A stretch of DNA of 64,000 nucleotides from Methylopila henanensis (GTDB taxonomy: Bacteria; Pseudomonadota; Alphaproteobacteria; Rhizobiales; Methylopilaceae): NCBI RefSeq assembly GCF_042681025.1, contig NZ_JBHUER010000001.1:310001-374000 (forward strand), written 5' to 3'. The notes under the pieces were generated by a model, which was not told the origin of the DNA, ran no database searches, and saw only the letters and a list, made by a program, of their open reading frames with translations. Positions 1 to 9,037 of the stretch are shown piece after piece (positions within the stretch are counted from its first letter, which is position 1; each line of letters begins with the position of its first letter). The position numbers were made by a program, and so were the translations under genes.

Positions 1-646
1 CGGCGAGCGCGCGCGCCTCGGCCTCGGCGCCCTGGTTGAGCCCGCCGCCGTCCGAGACCAGCACCACGTCGCCGCCCACCACGCCGGCCTTCCGCAGGGT
101 TTCGCGCGCGAGCGCCAGCGCGGTGGTCGGCGCGCTGCCGACGTCCGGCACGGTCTCGCCGTCGAGCGAGAAGATCATGGTCTCGATCGCCTTGTGATCG
201 GTCGTCGGCGGGTTCGCGAGATAGGCGTCGCCGGCGTAGACGATGATCGCGATCTGGCGGGAGCCCGCGGCTTCGGCGGCGGCGTAGGCCGCGATCTTGG
301 CGTCGCGGAAGCGGGGGCTGTCCGCGACCGAACGCGACAGGTCCATGGCGATGACCACGGCGTCGAGGTTGCGGAAGGCGCCGGCGCCGGCGCGCTCGAC
401 GGCGGGGCCCGTCAGCGCCAGCGCGATCGCGCCCGCGGCGAGCGCCGCGAGCAGGCCACTGCGCCCGCGGCCGGTGACGAGCGCGCCGCGCCGGGCGAGG
501 GCGGCGAACAGATGCGGATCGACTGCGCGTCGCCACTCGCCGGCCTCCCCGGCGCGCCGGACCGCGACGAAGGCGAGCGCGATCGCGAAGGGGAGCGCGA
601 GCAGCCACCACGGCCGCAGCAGGGCGAAGGCGCCGAAGTCGATCAT
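1..646 (-). CDS. VWA-domain membrane protein, BatB-like (C-terminal part outside window)
   Basis: This is the second von Willebrand A protein of a Bat-type operon. It is predicted to be an inner-membrane protein that presents a metal-binding VWA domain to the periplasm. Read from the ATG at 646, the N-terminus is MIDFGAFALLRPWWLLALP, a hydrophobic anchor, and a second membrane segment follows. A MIDAS-type motif DLSRS lies near residue 100, and the strand VLVSDGG is visible before the edge. The ATG overlaps the TGA of the preceding VWA gene (ATGA), so the two are translationally coupled. The C-terminus lies beyond base 1. The family assignment is firm; the substrate and partner are unknown. 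Confidence 0.85.
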   Translation of the reverse strand, partial: MIDFGAFALLRPWWLLALPFAIALAFVAVRRAGEAGEWRRAVDPHLFAALARRGALVTGRGRSGLLAALAAGAIALALTGPAVERAGAGAFRNLDAVVIAMDLSRSVADSPRFRDAKIAAYAAAEAAGSRQIAIIVYAGDAYLANPPTTDHKAIETMIFSLDGETVPDVGSAPTTALALARETLRKAGVVGGDVVLVSDGGGLNQGAEAEARALA

Positions 647-1602
647 CGCCGCCGCCCCGGCCAGAGCGCGCCCGCGACCGTCGCGAAGAAGGCGAGCCCG
701 GCCGGCCAGGGCCAGAGCTCGCGCCAGATCGGCGCCGCGGGGGCGAGCGTCCGCGTCGGCTCGATCTCGTCGATCGCGTCGATCGCCTTCTGCAAATCCT
801 CGGTCGCGCGGACGCGGAAGAACGATCCGCCGCTGACCTCGGCGATGTTCCGAAGCGTCGCGGCGTCGACCACGTCCGGGTCGTAGCCCGTGACCTCGGT
901 CGTCTCCTTCGGGCCCATCGCGATGGTGTGGACGCGGACGCCGAGCGTCTTCGCGAGCTGGGCCACGTCGCGCGGCAGCGCCGTGCCGGCGTTGTTGGAG
1001 CCGTCCGACAGCAGCACGACCACGCGGGCCTTGCCCGGCGCGTCGGCGAGCCGTCGGAGCGCGAGGCCGAGCCCTTCGCCGATGGCGGTCGAGCGGCCCA
1101 CGAGGCCGATCGCGGCGGCGTCGAAGGCGCTCGCGACCGCGTCGACGTCGTAGCTCGGCTCGGCCGCGACGAAGGCGCGGTCGGCGAAGGCGACGAGCCC
1201 GACGCGGTCTCCGGCGCGGCCTCGGACGAAGTCGGAGCCGAGCCTGCGCACTACGTCGAGCCGGCGGGCGGTCGCGCCGTCGAGCGCGAAATCGCGCCGC
1301 TCCATGCTGCCGGACAGGTCGAGCGCGATCATCAGGTCGCGGCCGGTCGTGGGCAGCGCCGACGCCGGCAGCACCACGCGCGGGCCGGCGAGGGCGGCGA
1401 CGAGCGCGATCCAGGCGATCCAGGCCGCGATCTTGGCGTCGCGCGCCGGCGCCCGGACCGAGCCTGCGTCCGCAAAGTCTCCGACTACGGTGTCGGGCGC
1501 CTTCAGCGCGCCGCCGACGCGCGCGTCCGGCGCGGCGAACCAGGCGATCAGCGGCGGCAGCGCCAGCAGCACGAACACGTAAGGGGTCGCGAACTCCCAC
1601 AT
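643..1602 (-). CDS. VWA-domain membrane protein, BatA-like
   Basis: A 319-residue VWA-domain protein. The start MWEFATPYVFVLLALPP gives an N-terminal membrane segment, and a second follows at about residues 58-80. The VWA domain begins with IALDLSGSM (MIDAS DxSxS) near residue 95 and continues to the strand VVVLLSDGSNNAG. A C-terminal hydrophobic segment precedes the basic end PGRRR. The open frame extends upstream to 1761, but there it is arginine-rich antisense-like sequence overlapping DUF4381, so the ATG at 1602 was chosen. It follows the DUF4381 stop by 5 bases and overlaps the next VWA gene by ATGA. With MoxR and DUF58 it forms the classic MoxR-VWA module, thought to help metal insertion, folding or stress tolerance. 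Confidence 0.88.
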   Translation of the reverse strand: MWEFATPYVFVLLALPPLIAWFAAPDARVGGALKAPDTVVGDFADAGSVRAPARDAKIAAWIAWIALVAALAGPRVVLPASALPTTGRDLMIALDLSGSMERRDFALDGATARRLDVVRRLGSDFVRGRAGDRVGLVAFADRAFVAAEPSYDVDAVASAFDAAAIGLVGRSTAIGEGLGLALRRLADAPGKARVVVLLSDGSNNAGTALPRDVAQLAKTLGVRVHTIAMGPKETTEVTGYDPDVVDAATLRNIAEVSGGSFFRVRATEDLQKAIDAIDEIEPTRTLAPAAPIWRELWPWPAGLAFFATVAGALWPGRRR

Positions 1603-1607
1603 CGCCT

Positions 1608-2060
1608 TCAGCGCTCCAGCCGGCGCATCAGCGCGCCGAGTTCGTCGTCGAGCGCCGCGGTGTCGCCGGCCTCGCGGACGTAGAGGCCGTCCGCGAAGAC
1701 GCGGCCGCCGCGCGCGGTGAAGAGGTCGGAGCCGAACACGCGGTCGAGGGTCTTGGCCCATTCGCCGCCGACGCGGCGGGCGTCCTCCTCGCCCGCGATT
1801 GTGCGCACGATGCGGCGGAGCAGGGCGGCTTGCGCCACGCGCTTCTCGTCCTCGGGTAGAGCGAGGGTGTCCTTGAACGCCGTGACGGCGCTTGCGCGCA
1901 GCGACAGGCGCGGGCGCGCCAAAAGTTGGAACAGCAGGGCCGCGCAGAGCGCCAGCACGAGGCCCAGCGCGACGGCGAGGCCGATGTCGGTCCAGTAGGA
2001 GCCTGCCGCCGGCGGCAGGTGTAGGCCGCGCAGGCCCTGAAGCTCGTCAGCGGGCGGCAT
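1608..2060 (-). CDS. DUF4381 domain protein
   Basis: A 150-residue protein with one transmembrane helix after a short N-terminal stretch (hydrophobic run IGLAVALGLVLALCAALLF at about residues 26-44). The rest is cytoplasmic, helical and charged. The length, topology and position between DUF58 and the VWA genes match the DUF4381 family that accompanies MoxR/VWA operons. The start codon at 2060 overlaps the DUF58 stop by 14 bases, suggesting coupling. No catalytic motif is visible. It is presumably an assembly or scaffold component of the membrane VWA complex, by inference from context only. Confidence 0.8.
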   Translation of the reverse strand: MPPADELQGLRGLHLPPAAGSYWTDIGLAVALGLVLALCAALLFQLLARPRLSLRASAVTAFKDTLALPEDEKRVAQAALLRRIVRTIAGEEDARRVGGEWAKTLDRVFGSDLFTARGGRVFADGLYVREAGDTAALDDELGALMRRLER

Positions 2061-2946
2061 CGACGCGCTCCAGCGCGGCGGCCGCGCGTTCGGGCCCGAG
2101 GCCAGCGTCGATCTGCAGCACGGCGAGGCCGAGCGCCTCGAGCCGGGCGACGCGCGGGTCCGGTCCGCCCGGGCGGGCGTTCCGGTCCGAGAACCATCCG
2201 CTGCGGCCGTCGCGGGTCAGGAAGGCGAAAGCGCCCTTCGGCGGCGAGATTTCGAGCGCGTCGGCGACCAGCAGCACGGTGATCGAGACGCGCGCGGTCG
2301 CGGCCTTCGCGATCTCGTCGAAGCGCGCGCCGGGCGCGTCGAGCCCGGTCGCCAGAACCAGATGGCCGCCGCGCGGCAGGGCGCCGACGGCCGTGTCGAG
2401 CGCGGCGTCGAGCGGGGGATCGTCCTGGTCCGGCTCGGCGAGGGCGCGGGCGTGCGCGCCCGCCATGACGCCGACGACGGTCGTCATGGCGCGCTCGCCG
2501 CCCTTCGGCCGCGCGAAGGCGGGCTCGCCGGTTCCGGCGCAGAGCGCGCCGATGCGACCGCCCTCGGCCACGGCGCGCCAGCCGACGATCGCGAGCGCCT
2601 CGGCGGCCGCGACCGAGCGGAACGCGCGCCGCGTGCCGAACAGCATCGCCGGCCGGAAATCCGCCATCAGCAGCACGGCGCGCTCGCGCTCGTCGCGGAA
2701 GGTGCGCACATGCGGCTGGCCGGAGCGGGCGGTGGTGTTCTTGTCGATGTGGCGGATGTCGTCGCCGTCGGCCCACAGCCGCACGTCGTCGATCTCGCTG
2801 CCGCGGCCGCGCCGGCGCGTGACGATCCCGCCCGGCCGCGCGGCGAGCCGGCGCGGCGTGACCGGCGGCGAGCGCCGGGTCAGATGCCGCAGGCCCATCA
2901 GCGCGGAGGCGTCGAGATCGACGCCGGGAACGCCGGCCGCGTCCAT
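2047..2946 (-). CDS. DUF58 domain protein
   Basis: A 299-residue DUF58 protein. The signature block is clear near residues 45-75: an RRGRGSEIDDVRLW stretch, then GDDIRHIDKNTTARSGQPHVR, then RERAVLLMADF. In the family this segment leads into a VWA-like fold with a degenerate MIDAS. The start ATG at 2946 lies 11 bases after the moxR stop. The reading frame stays open to 3714, but that upstream part is antisense-like sequence inside moxR. DUF58 proteins are the usual partners of MoxR ATPases. There are no membrane segments, so it is probably cytoplasmic or peripheral. Confidence 0.88.
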   Translation of the reverse strand: MDAAGVPGVDLDASALMGLRHLTRRSPPVTPRRLAARPGGIVTRRRGRGSEIDDVRLWADGDDIRHIDKNTTARSGQPHVRTFRDERERAVLLMADFRPAMLFGTRRAFRSVAAAEALAIVGWRAVAEGGRIGALCAGTGEPAFARPKGGERAMTTVVGVMAGAHARALAEPDQDDPPLDAALDTAVGALPRGGHLVLATGLDAPGARFDEIAKAATARVSITVLLVADALEISPPKGAFAFLTRDGRSGWFSDRNARPGGPDPRVARLEALGLAVLQIDAGLGPERAAAALERVDAAR

Positions 2947-2957
2947 GGCTGCCGCGC

Positions 2958-3956
2958 TCAGAGCGGACGGACGGCGTCGAGCAGCGGCGCGACCAGGTCG
3001 CGCGCCGTTCGGCCGTCCGCGGCCGCCCGCCACGTCAGCACCAAGCGGTGCGCCAGCGTGTCGGCGGCGAGCTCGGCGACGTCGTCGGGCGTGGCGTGGT
3101 CGCGGCCCTCGAGATAGGCGCGCGCCTTGGCGGCGGCGGCGAGCGAGAGCGTGCCACGCGGCGAGACCGGATACTCGATCGCCCGGCGAACCTCCGGGGC
3201 GACGTCCGCCTCGCGCGTCGCGGAGACGATGCGCACGATGTAGTCCTTCAGCGCCGGGGCGAGGTGCACGTTCGCGACGTCGCGGCGGGCGCGGCGGACC
3301 TCGTCGGCGGAGAGCTTCAGCGGCATGGCGTCCTCGCCGCCGACCGTCTCGCGCTCGACGAGGTCGAGAATCCTGCGCTCCGACGCGGCGTCGGGCAGCC
3401 CGACGACCACATGAAGCAGGAAACGGTCGAGCTGCGCTTCCGGCAGCGGGAAGGTGCCTTCGTGCTCGATCGGGTTCTGGGTCGCCACCACCATGAACGG
3501 ATCGGGGAGCGGATAGGTAGCCGAACCCGCCGTGACCTGCCGCTCGGCCATGGCCTCGAGCAGGGCGGACTGCACCTTCGGGGGGGCGCGGTTGATCTCG
3601 TCCACCAGCACCAGCGAATGGAACAGCGGGCCGGCGAGGAACTCGAACCGGCCCTGGTCGGGCCGCCACACCGTCGTGCCGGTCAGGTCCGCCGGCATCA
3701 GGTCCGGCGTGCACTGGATGCGCGCGAAGGACGAGTCGAGGCCCGCCGACAGCCGCTTGACGGCGCGGGTCTTCGCGAGGCCGGGCGCGCCCTCGACCAG
3801 CACATGGCCGCCGGTGAGCAGGCCGATGAGCAGGCGTTCGATCAGCGCGCCGGATCCGATCAGCCCGGCTTCGAGGCCCCGGCGAAGCTGGCCGACCCGC
3901 TCCCGAATCGCGGTGTCGGCGACCGGAGCCGCCGGCGCGGCGTCGTGCGCGTTCAT
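2958..3956 (-). CDS. MoxR-family AAA+ ATPase
   Basis: A 332-residue AAA+ ATPase of the MoxR family and the first gene of this minus-strand operon. Visible motifs are a Walker A-like loop EGAPGLAKT (about residues 55-63), Walker B LVLVDEINRAPP (about 115-126), the sensor-1 region VVATQNPIEHEGTFPLPEAQ, and the AAA lid at the C-terminus. MoxR ATPases act as chaperones for VWA-domain partners, here encoded directly downstream. Gnd is transcribed divergently from 4199. The 242-base gap 3957-4198 should hold both promoters, although no confident -35/-10 pair can be named by eye. Confidence 0.9.
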   Translation of the reverse strand: MNAHDAAPAAPVADTAIRERVGQLRRGLEAGLIGSGALIERLLIGLLTGGHVLVEGAPGLAKTRAVKRLSAGLDSSFARIQCTPDLMPADLTGTTVWRPDQGRFEFLAGPLFHSLVLVDEINRAPPKVQSALLEAMAERQVTAGSATYPLPDPFMVVATQNPIEHEGTFPLPEAQLDRFLLHVVVGLPDAASERRILDLVERETVGGEDAMPLKLSADEVRRARRDVANVHLAPALKDYIVRIVSATREADVAPEVRRAIEYPVSPRGTLSLAAAAKARAYLEGRDHATPDDVAELAADTLAHRLVLTWRAAADGRTARDLVAPLLDAVRPL

Positions 3957-4198
3957 GGCCCTGCGGCCCTGCGGCCGCGCGGCGGTTCGCTCGAGTTCAT
4001 GGTTCCTCCGGAACGCCCTTATTATTCATGATTATTTTGTCGCCGGGGCGATCTCGCCCATTCTTCCGAGCGGCGTCAATCCTGGCGGATGGTCGATACG
4101 TCGCCGAACGCATGCCAGATCTGCGTGAGCGCCCTCGACGCGGCCGCTTGAGGGTTTATCTCCGGTCGCGCCAATGGCGAGCAGAATGAGGAGCAGCC

Positions 4199-5206
4199 AT
4201 GAAGATCGGAGTCGTCGGCCTCGGCCGCATGGGCGGCAACATCGCCCGCCGCCTGATGGACAAGGGCCACGACTGCGTCGTGTTCGACGTCTCGGCGGCG
4301 GCCGTGGACGCGCTCGCCGCCGACGGGGCCTCGCCGGCGCGTTCGCTCGCCGAGCTCGCGTCGGCGCTGCCGGCGCCGCGCGCGGTGTGGGTGATGCTGC
4401 CCGAGGGCAAGATCACCGAGGACGCGGTGTCGGAGCTGCTCGCGGGGCTCGACCCCGACGACGTGGTGATCGACGGCGGCAACACCTTCTACAAGGACGA
4501 CGTCCGCCGCGCGAAGGCGTTCGCCGACAAGGGCCTGCACTATGTCGACGTCGGCACGTCCGGCGGGGTGTGGGGCCGGGAGCGCGGCTACTGCCTGATG
4601 ATCGGCGGCGACAAGGCCGCGGTCGACCGGCTCGATCCGATCTTCGCCGCGCTCGCGCCGGGCGCCGGCTCGATCGACCCGACGCCGAAGCGCGAGGGCC
4701 GCGATCCGCGCGTGGAGCAGGGCTACATGCATTGCGGGCCGGCGGGCTCGGGCCACTTCGTGAAGATGATCCACAACGGCATCGAATACGGCCTGATGCA
4801 GGCCTACGCGGAAGGCTTCGACATCATCCGCGGCAAGGCCTCGACCGAGCTGCCGGAGGACCGCCGCTTCGACATCGACGTGGCCGACGTCGCGGAGCTG
4901 TGGCGGCGCGGCAGCGTGGTGTCGTCCTGGCTGCTCGACCTGACCGCGACGGCGCTCGCCGCCGATCCGCATCTCGACGGCTTCGAGGGCCGCGTCGCCG
5001 ATTCGGGCGAGGGGCGCTGGACCATCGAGGCCGCGATCGAGGAGGCCGTGCCGGCCGACGTGCTGGCGGCGGCGCTGTTCGCCCGGTTCCGCTCGCGCGT
5101 CGCGCATCCGTTCTCCGACCGCCTGCTGTCGGCGATGCGGTTCCAGTTCGGCGGCCACAAGGAGCCGCCCGCCAGCGTCGGCGAGGAGACGAAGACGCGG
5201 ACGTAA
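4199..5206 (+). CDS. gnd: 6-phosphogluconate dehydrogenase, decarboxylating (short Gnd type)
   Basis: A 335-residue NAD(P)-dependent 6-phosphogluconate dehydrogenase converting 6-phosphogluconate to ribulose 5-phosphate and CO2. The Rossmann motif GVVGLGRMGGNIARRL starts at residue 4. The substrate loop VDVGTSGGVWG lies near residues 117-127. The catalytic helix KMIHNGIEYGLMQAYAEGF lies near 183-201. The protein is much shorter than the classical enzyme of about 470 residues, as in the GndA/YqeC-type subgroup often specific for NAD. An AGGAG ribosome site at 4189-4193 supports the start. Its product feeds ribulose 5-phosphate to the phosphoribulokinase encoded at 16538-17422, although the two are in different operons. 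Confidence 0.9.
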   Translation: MKIGVVGLGRMGGNIARRLMDKGHDCVVFDVSAAAVDALAADGASPARSLAELASALPAPRAVWVMLPEGKITEDAVSELLAGLDPDDVVIDGGNTFYKDDVRRAKAFADKGLHYVDVGTSGGVWGRERGYCLMIGGDKAAVDRLDPIFAALAPGAGSIDPTPKREGRDPRVEQGYMHCGPAGSGHFVKMIHNGIEYGLMQAYAEGFDIIRGKASTELPEDRRFDIDVADVAELWRRGSVVSSWLLDLTATALAADPHLDGFEGRVADSGEGRWTIEAAIEEAVPADVLAAALFARFRSRVAHPFSDRLLSAMRFQFGGHKEPPASVGEETKTRT

Positions 5207-5217
5207 GCGGCCGACGT

Positions 5218-5306
5218 CGTCATCCCGGCCAAGCGGCGGAGGTCGCGCCGAGCCGGGATCGCTCTCCGGGACGGTCCCGGATCGGCCTCGGCCGTCCGGG
5301 ATGACG
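5218..5306. repeat. inverted-repeat element between convergent genes
   Basis: Two perfect 11-base arms, CGTCATCCCGG at 5218-5228 and CCGGGATGACG at 5296-5306, bracket an 89-base GC-rich segment. The segment itself contains more copies of the CCGGGAT motif (5254-5259, 5276-5283). It sits between the convergent ends of gnd and the RND pump gene. The CGTCATCCCGG end is typical of small palindromic intergenic repeats in Hyphomicrobiales. It may act as a bidirectional transcription stop. No transposase is associated. Confidence 0.6.
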
Positions 5307-5314
5307 CCCTGGCG

Positions 5315-8300
5315 TCATTCCGCCGGCTGAGGCGCGGCGTCGGGTTTGGCGGGACGGCGCCGGCGCAGCCGGTCGAGCAGCAGGTAGATCGCTGGCGTAG
5401 TGTAGAGCGTCAGCGCCTGGCTCACGATCAGCCCGCCGACGATGGTGATCCCGAGCGGCCGGCGCAGCTCCGATCCCGGCCCCTCGCCGAAGGCGAGCGG
5501 AAGCGCCCCGAGCAGCGCCGCGAAGGTCGTCATCAGGATCGGCCGGAAGCGCGCCCGCGCCGCCTCGACGATCGCCGCGCGCGGCGTCAGCCCGCGCCCG
5601 CGCTCGGCCTCGAGCGCGAAGTCGACCAGCATGATGCCGTTCTTCTTCACCAGACCGATCAGCAGGATGATGCCGATCAGCGCGATCAGGTTGAGGTCGG
5701 TGCCGGCGATCTGCAGCGCGATCAGGGCGCCGAGCCCGGCCGGCGGCAGGGTCGACAGGATCGTGATGGGATGGACGTAGCTCTCGTAGAGCACGCCTAG
5801 CACGATGTAGATCGCCACCAGCGCGAGCAGGATGGTCACCTGCTGGTCGCGGGCCGCGGCCGCGAGCTCGGCGGCGTTGCCGGCGAACTCGGCGTTGACG
5901 CCGTCCGGCAGCCGCATCTCCGCGACCGCGGCGGAGGCCGCCTCGGTCGCGGCGCCGGCCGACGCGTTCGGCGCGACGTCGTAGGTGATGGTGATCGCGG
6001 GATACTGGCCCTGGTGGTTGACCTGCAGCGGCGCCGTGCGCCGCGTCATCGAGGCGATTGTCGACAGCGGAACCTGCTGGCCGTCCGCGGTCGGCACGTG
6101 CAGCTTGAGCACGTCGCCGGGGTCGCGCGCGGCGTCCCGCGCGACCTCGATCACGACGCGGTACTGGTTGCGGGTCCCGTAGATCACCGAGATCTGGCGC
6201 TGCGCGAAGGCGGTGTTCAGCGCCGCGTCGATCGCGCTCATGGTCACCCCGACGCGCGCCGCGGCGTCGCGGTCGATGTCGAGCCTGAGCTCGATGCCGT
6301 TGGCCTCGCGGTCGGTCGCGACGTCTCGGAGCCCTGGAAGCTGCGACAGCCGCTGCACCACCCGCGGCGCGGTCTGCTGCAGCAGCTCGATGTCGGAGGA
6401 CCACAGCGTGAACTGGTACTGGGAGCGGCCCTCGCGGGCGCCGGCGCGGATCTCCTGCTGGGCGTTCAGGAACACCCTCAGGCCCGGAATCTCCGACAGC
6501 GGCTTGCGCAGGCGCTCGATGACCGCGCGCGCTGGCGGCCGTTCGTCGAGCGGCTTCAGCACCACCTGGATGCGGCCCTGATTGGTGGAGTTGCGGCCGC
6601 CGCCGACCGAGGGCGCGACCGACTCGACGGCGGGGTCGGCCGCAATCAGCTCCGCCGCCTTGAGCTGGAGCGCCGACATGGCCTCGAACGACACATCCGG
6701 CGCGGCCTGGGTGAAGGCCTGCAGCATGCCGGTGTCGTCCTGGGGGAAGAAGCCCTTGGGCGTGACGATGTAGAGATGGACCGACCAGACCACGGCCGCG
6801 ACCACCAGCGCCGCCATCAGCCACGGAACCCGCATCGCGAGGTCGAGCGAGCGGGCGTAGGCGTCGGCGACGCGCGCGACGACGCCGCGCCGGCCTTCCA
6901 GCGGCGGCGGCTCGGCCTTCAGCAGGCGGCTGCAGATCATCGGGACGACGGTGAGCGACACGAGCGTCGAGACCGCGATCGCGAAGACCAGCGTGAGCGA
7001 GAACTCGTAGAACATCCGCCCCGCGAGCCCCTGCAGGAACAGCAGCGGCGTGAAGGCCGCGGCGAGCGAGACCGAGATCGCGATCACGGTAAAGGCGATC
7101 TCGCGGGCGCCCGCCAGGGCGGCCTCCATCGGCGACAGGCCGCGCTCCAGGTTGCGGTAGGCGTTCTCGATCATGACGATGGCGTCGTCGACCACGAAGC
7201 CCACGGCGACCGCCAGCGCCATCAGCGACAGGTTGTCGATCGAGAAGCCGCAGACCCACATGCCGGCGAAGGCGCCGGCGAGCGAGAGCGGCACCGTGAC
7301 CGCCGCGGCGAAGGTCGGCGCGGCGCGCTTCAGGAAGGCGAACACCACCAGCATCACCAGCGCGATCGACAGCAGCAGCGTGAGCCGCATGTCGGCGACG
7401 CTCGCGCGGATCGTGGTGGTGCGGTCGGCGAGCACGGTGACGTCGATCGCGGCGGGTATCCAGCGCGACAGTTCCGGCAGGATCGCCTTCACGCCGTCGA
7501 CCGTCTCGAGCACGTTGGCGTCGGGCTGTTTGGTGATCGAGACCAGCACGGCGGGCTTGCCGTTGTACCAGCCGGCGGACAAAGAGTTGCGGGTGCCCTC
7601 CGCGACCTCCGCCACGTCGCCGAGCCGGACCGCGGCGCCGTTCGCCATCCGCACCACGATGTCGCGGTAGCGCGCGGGCGAGCCGCCGAGCTCGCCGTCG
7701 AAGGCGATCGCCATCGAACGCTCGTCGCTGTCGATCGAGCCCACCGGCGACAGCACGTTGGCGCTCGCGATCGCCGAGCGGACGTCGTCGACCGAGAGCC
7801 CCATGGCGGCGAGCCGAACCGGATCGAGCCGCACGCGCGCCGCCGGCTGCTCGGCGCCGGCGGCGCTCGCCTCGCCGACGCCCGCGACCTGGCTGAGCCG
7901 CTGCACCAGCACGGTATCGGCGGCGTCGTAGATGCGGCTCGCCGGCAGTGTGTCGGAGGTGAGGGCGAGCACCATCACCGGCGAGGCGGCCGGATTGATC
8001 TTCCGGAAGGTCGGTTCGCTCGGCATGTCGGACGGCAAGTCGACCGCCGCCGCGCTCAGCGCGGCCTGCACGTCGCGGGCGGCGTCGTCGATGTTGCGGC
8101 CGAGGTCGAACTGCACGGCGATGCGCGTGGACCCCAGCGACGACACCGAAGTCAGCTCCGTCACGCCGGCGATGGCGCCGAGCGAGCGTTCGAGCGGGGC
8201 GGCGACCGTCGCCGCCATGATCGAGGGATCGGCGCCCGGCCGGCTCGCCTGCACGAAGATGACGGGGAACTCGACGTTCGGCAGGCTCGCGACGGGCAGC

Positions 8301-8392
8301 CGGACATAGGCCGCGAAGCCGATCAGCAGCAGCGCGAGCGCGAGCAGCGTGGTCCCGACCGGCCGGCGGATGAAGGGGTCGGAGAAGGACAT
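5315..8392 (-). CDS. RND efflux permease, MdtC-like
   Basis: A 1025-residue inner-membrane proton-driven drug exporter of the HAE1 RND family. It starts MSFSDPFIRRPVGTTLLA with the first transmembrane helix, followed by a porter domain and the central transmembrane block. The proton-relay acidic pair is present in GFVVDDAIVMIEN (about residues 400-412). A second porter half is followed by LIGLVKKNGIMLVDFALEA, containing the conserved relay lysine. It most resembles the MdtB/MdtC half-pumps, which work as a heterotrimer, and the neighbouring pump gene (9034-12141) is the natural partner. It is the last gene of the efflux operon and is separated from its partner by an unrelated gene. Confidence 0.92.
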   Translation of the reverse strand: MSFSDPFIRRPVGTTLLALALLLIGFAAYVRLPVASLPNVEFPVIFVQASRPGADPSIMAATVAAPLERSLGAIAGVTELTSVSSLGSTRIAVQFDLGRNIDDAARDVQAALSAAAVDLPSDMPSEPTFRKINPAASPVMVLALTSDTLPASRIYDAADTVLVQRLSQVAGVGEASAAGAEQPAARVRLDPVRLAAMGLSVDDVRSAIASANVLSPVGSIDSDERSMAIAFDGELGGSPARYRDIVVRMANGAAVRLGDVAEVAEGTRNSLSAGWYNGKPAVLVSITKQPDANVLETVDGVKAILPELSRWIPAAIDVTVLADRTTTIRASVADMRLTLLLSIALVMLVVFAFLKRAAPTFAAAVTVPLSLAGAFAGMWVCGFSIDNLSLMALAVAVGFVVDDAIVMIENAYRNLERGLSPMEAALAGAREIAFTVIAISVSLAAAFTPLLFLQGLAGRMFYEFSLTLVFAIAVSTLVSLTVVPMICSRLLKAEPPPLEGRRGVVARVADAYARSLDLAMRVPWLMAALVVAAVVWSVHLYIVTPKGFFPQDDTGMLQAFTQAAPDVSFEAMSALQLKAAELIAADPAVESVAPSVGGGRNSTNQGRIQVVLKPLDERPPARAVIERLRKPLSEIPGLRVFLNAQQEIRAGAREGRSQYQFTLWSSDIELLQQTAPRVVQRLSQLPGLRDVATDREANGIELRLDIDRDAAARVGVTMSAIDAALNTAFAQRQISVIYGTRNQYRVVIEVARDAARDPGDVLKLHVPTADGQQVPLSTIASMTRRTAPLQVNHQGQYPAITITYDVAPNASAGAATEAASAAVAEMRLPDGVNAEFAGNAAELAAAARDQQVTILLALVAIYIVLGVLYESYVHPITILSTLPPAGLGALIALQIAGTDLNLIALIGIILLIGLVKKNGIMLVDFALEAERGRGLTPRAAIVEAARARFRPILMTTFAALLGALPLAFGEGPGSELRRPLGITIVGGLIVSQALTLYTTPAIYLLLDRLRRRRPAKPDAAPQPAE

Positions 8393-8437
8393 CTCAGGCC
8401 TTCAGCCCGGTGATGAGAACACGAAACGAACGAGCGT

Positions 8438-9037
8438 TCATGACGTCGTCGTCCTGTAGAACTCGAGGAAGTTCTGACAGAACGGTCTGAGATGCTCCCA
8501 CTCCTCGCCGATCTTAGTCACATACGCGATCGCCTCATTGCGACGACCGAGTTCATCGAGGCAGACAGCGTAGCGTTCTGGATATCCACCAAGCATGTCG
8601 ACCCGCTCATACAGAAGCGGGAGGAGCGCTTCGTTCGATGCGATGCTTTGGCTGAATGGAAACCCGACTTCGGCATAAAGCTTCGCTAAACGCGCCGCAT
8701 CTTCTGAAATGTCGTCGCCATCGAAGAAGTCAAATACCGGCTCGTATGGGGCGATTTCACCCATATGAATGGCGTACGACGCGTTCCGACAGTCGTATTT
8801 TAGTTTCTTATCCGCGCAGAATTGCGCGATCCGTCGGTCCAATTTTTGGGCATGTACGCCGACGAAAGGACTGAGCGAGACGCTTCCGGCATAGACACCG
8901 GTGTTCAGGCCGACCCAGCAACTGAAATCGTCGTTTATGTATTTGCTGGGCCAGCCTTTTCTGATCTCAACGAATCCATGGCGCTTGAGCGCTTCGATAC
9001 ACGCCGCCCGCACACGATCTCTCAAAGCGGCGCTCAT
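8438..9037 (-). CDS. hypothetical protein inserted between two RND pump genes
   Basis: A 199-residue soluble protein with no signal peptide or membrane helix. The N-terminal part (LRDRVRAACIEALKRHGF, then alternating strands to about residue 75) faintly resembles the layout of DUF4304-type proteins. The C-terminal 80 residues are helical and acidic, with CLDELGRRNEAIAYVTKIG near residue 170. The GC content is visibly lower than in the pump genes: 29 of 60 bases are G or C at 8761-8820. The start overlaps the upstream pump stop by ATGA (9034-9037), so it is embedded in the operon's translation. The function is unknown. The composition points to a transferred gene lodged between mdtB- and mdtC-like genes. 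Confidence 0.7.
   Translation of the reverse strand: MSAALRDRVRAACIEALKRHGFVEIRKGWPSKYINDDFSCWVGLNTGVYAGSVSLSPFVGVHAQKLDRRIAQFCADKKLKYDCRNASYAIHMGEIAPYEPVFDFFDGDDISEDAARLAKLYAEVGFPFSQSIASNEALLPLLYERVDMLGGYPERYAVCLDELGRRNEAIAYVTKIGEEWEHLRPFCQNFLEFYRTTTS

Noticed and set aside
5218..5306. Insertion sequence between gnd and the pump gene
   Set aside because: There is no transposase and no target duplication; it is an 89-base palindromic intergenic repeat.
6014..8413. A 799-codon open frame on the plus strand opposite the RND pump gene
   Set aside because: It is the antisense shadow of a GC-rich gene: Arg/His/Gly/Asp-rich, no domain pattern, while the minus strand encodes a complete RND permease.
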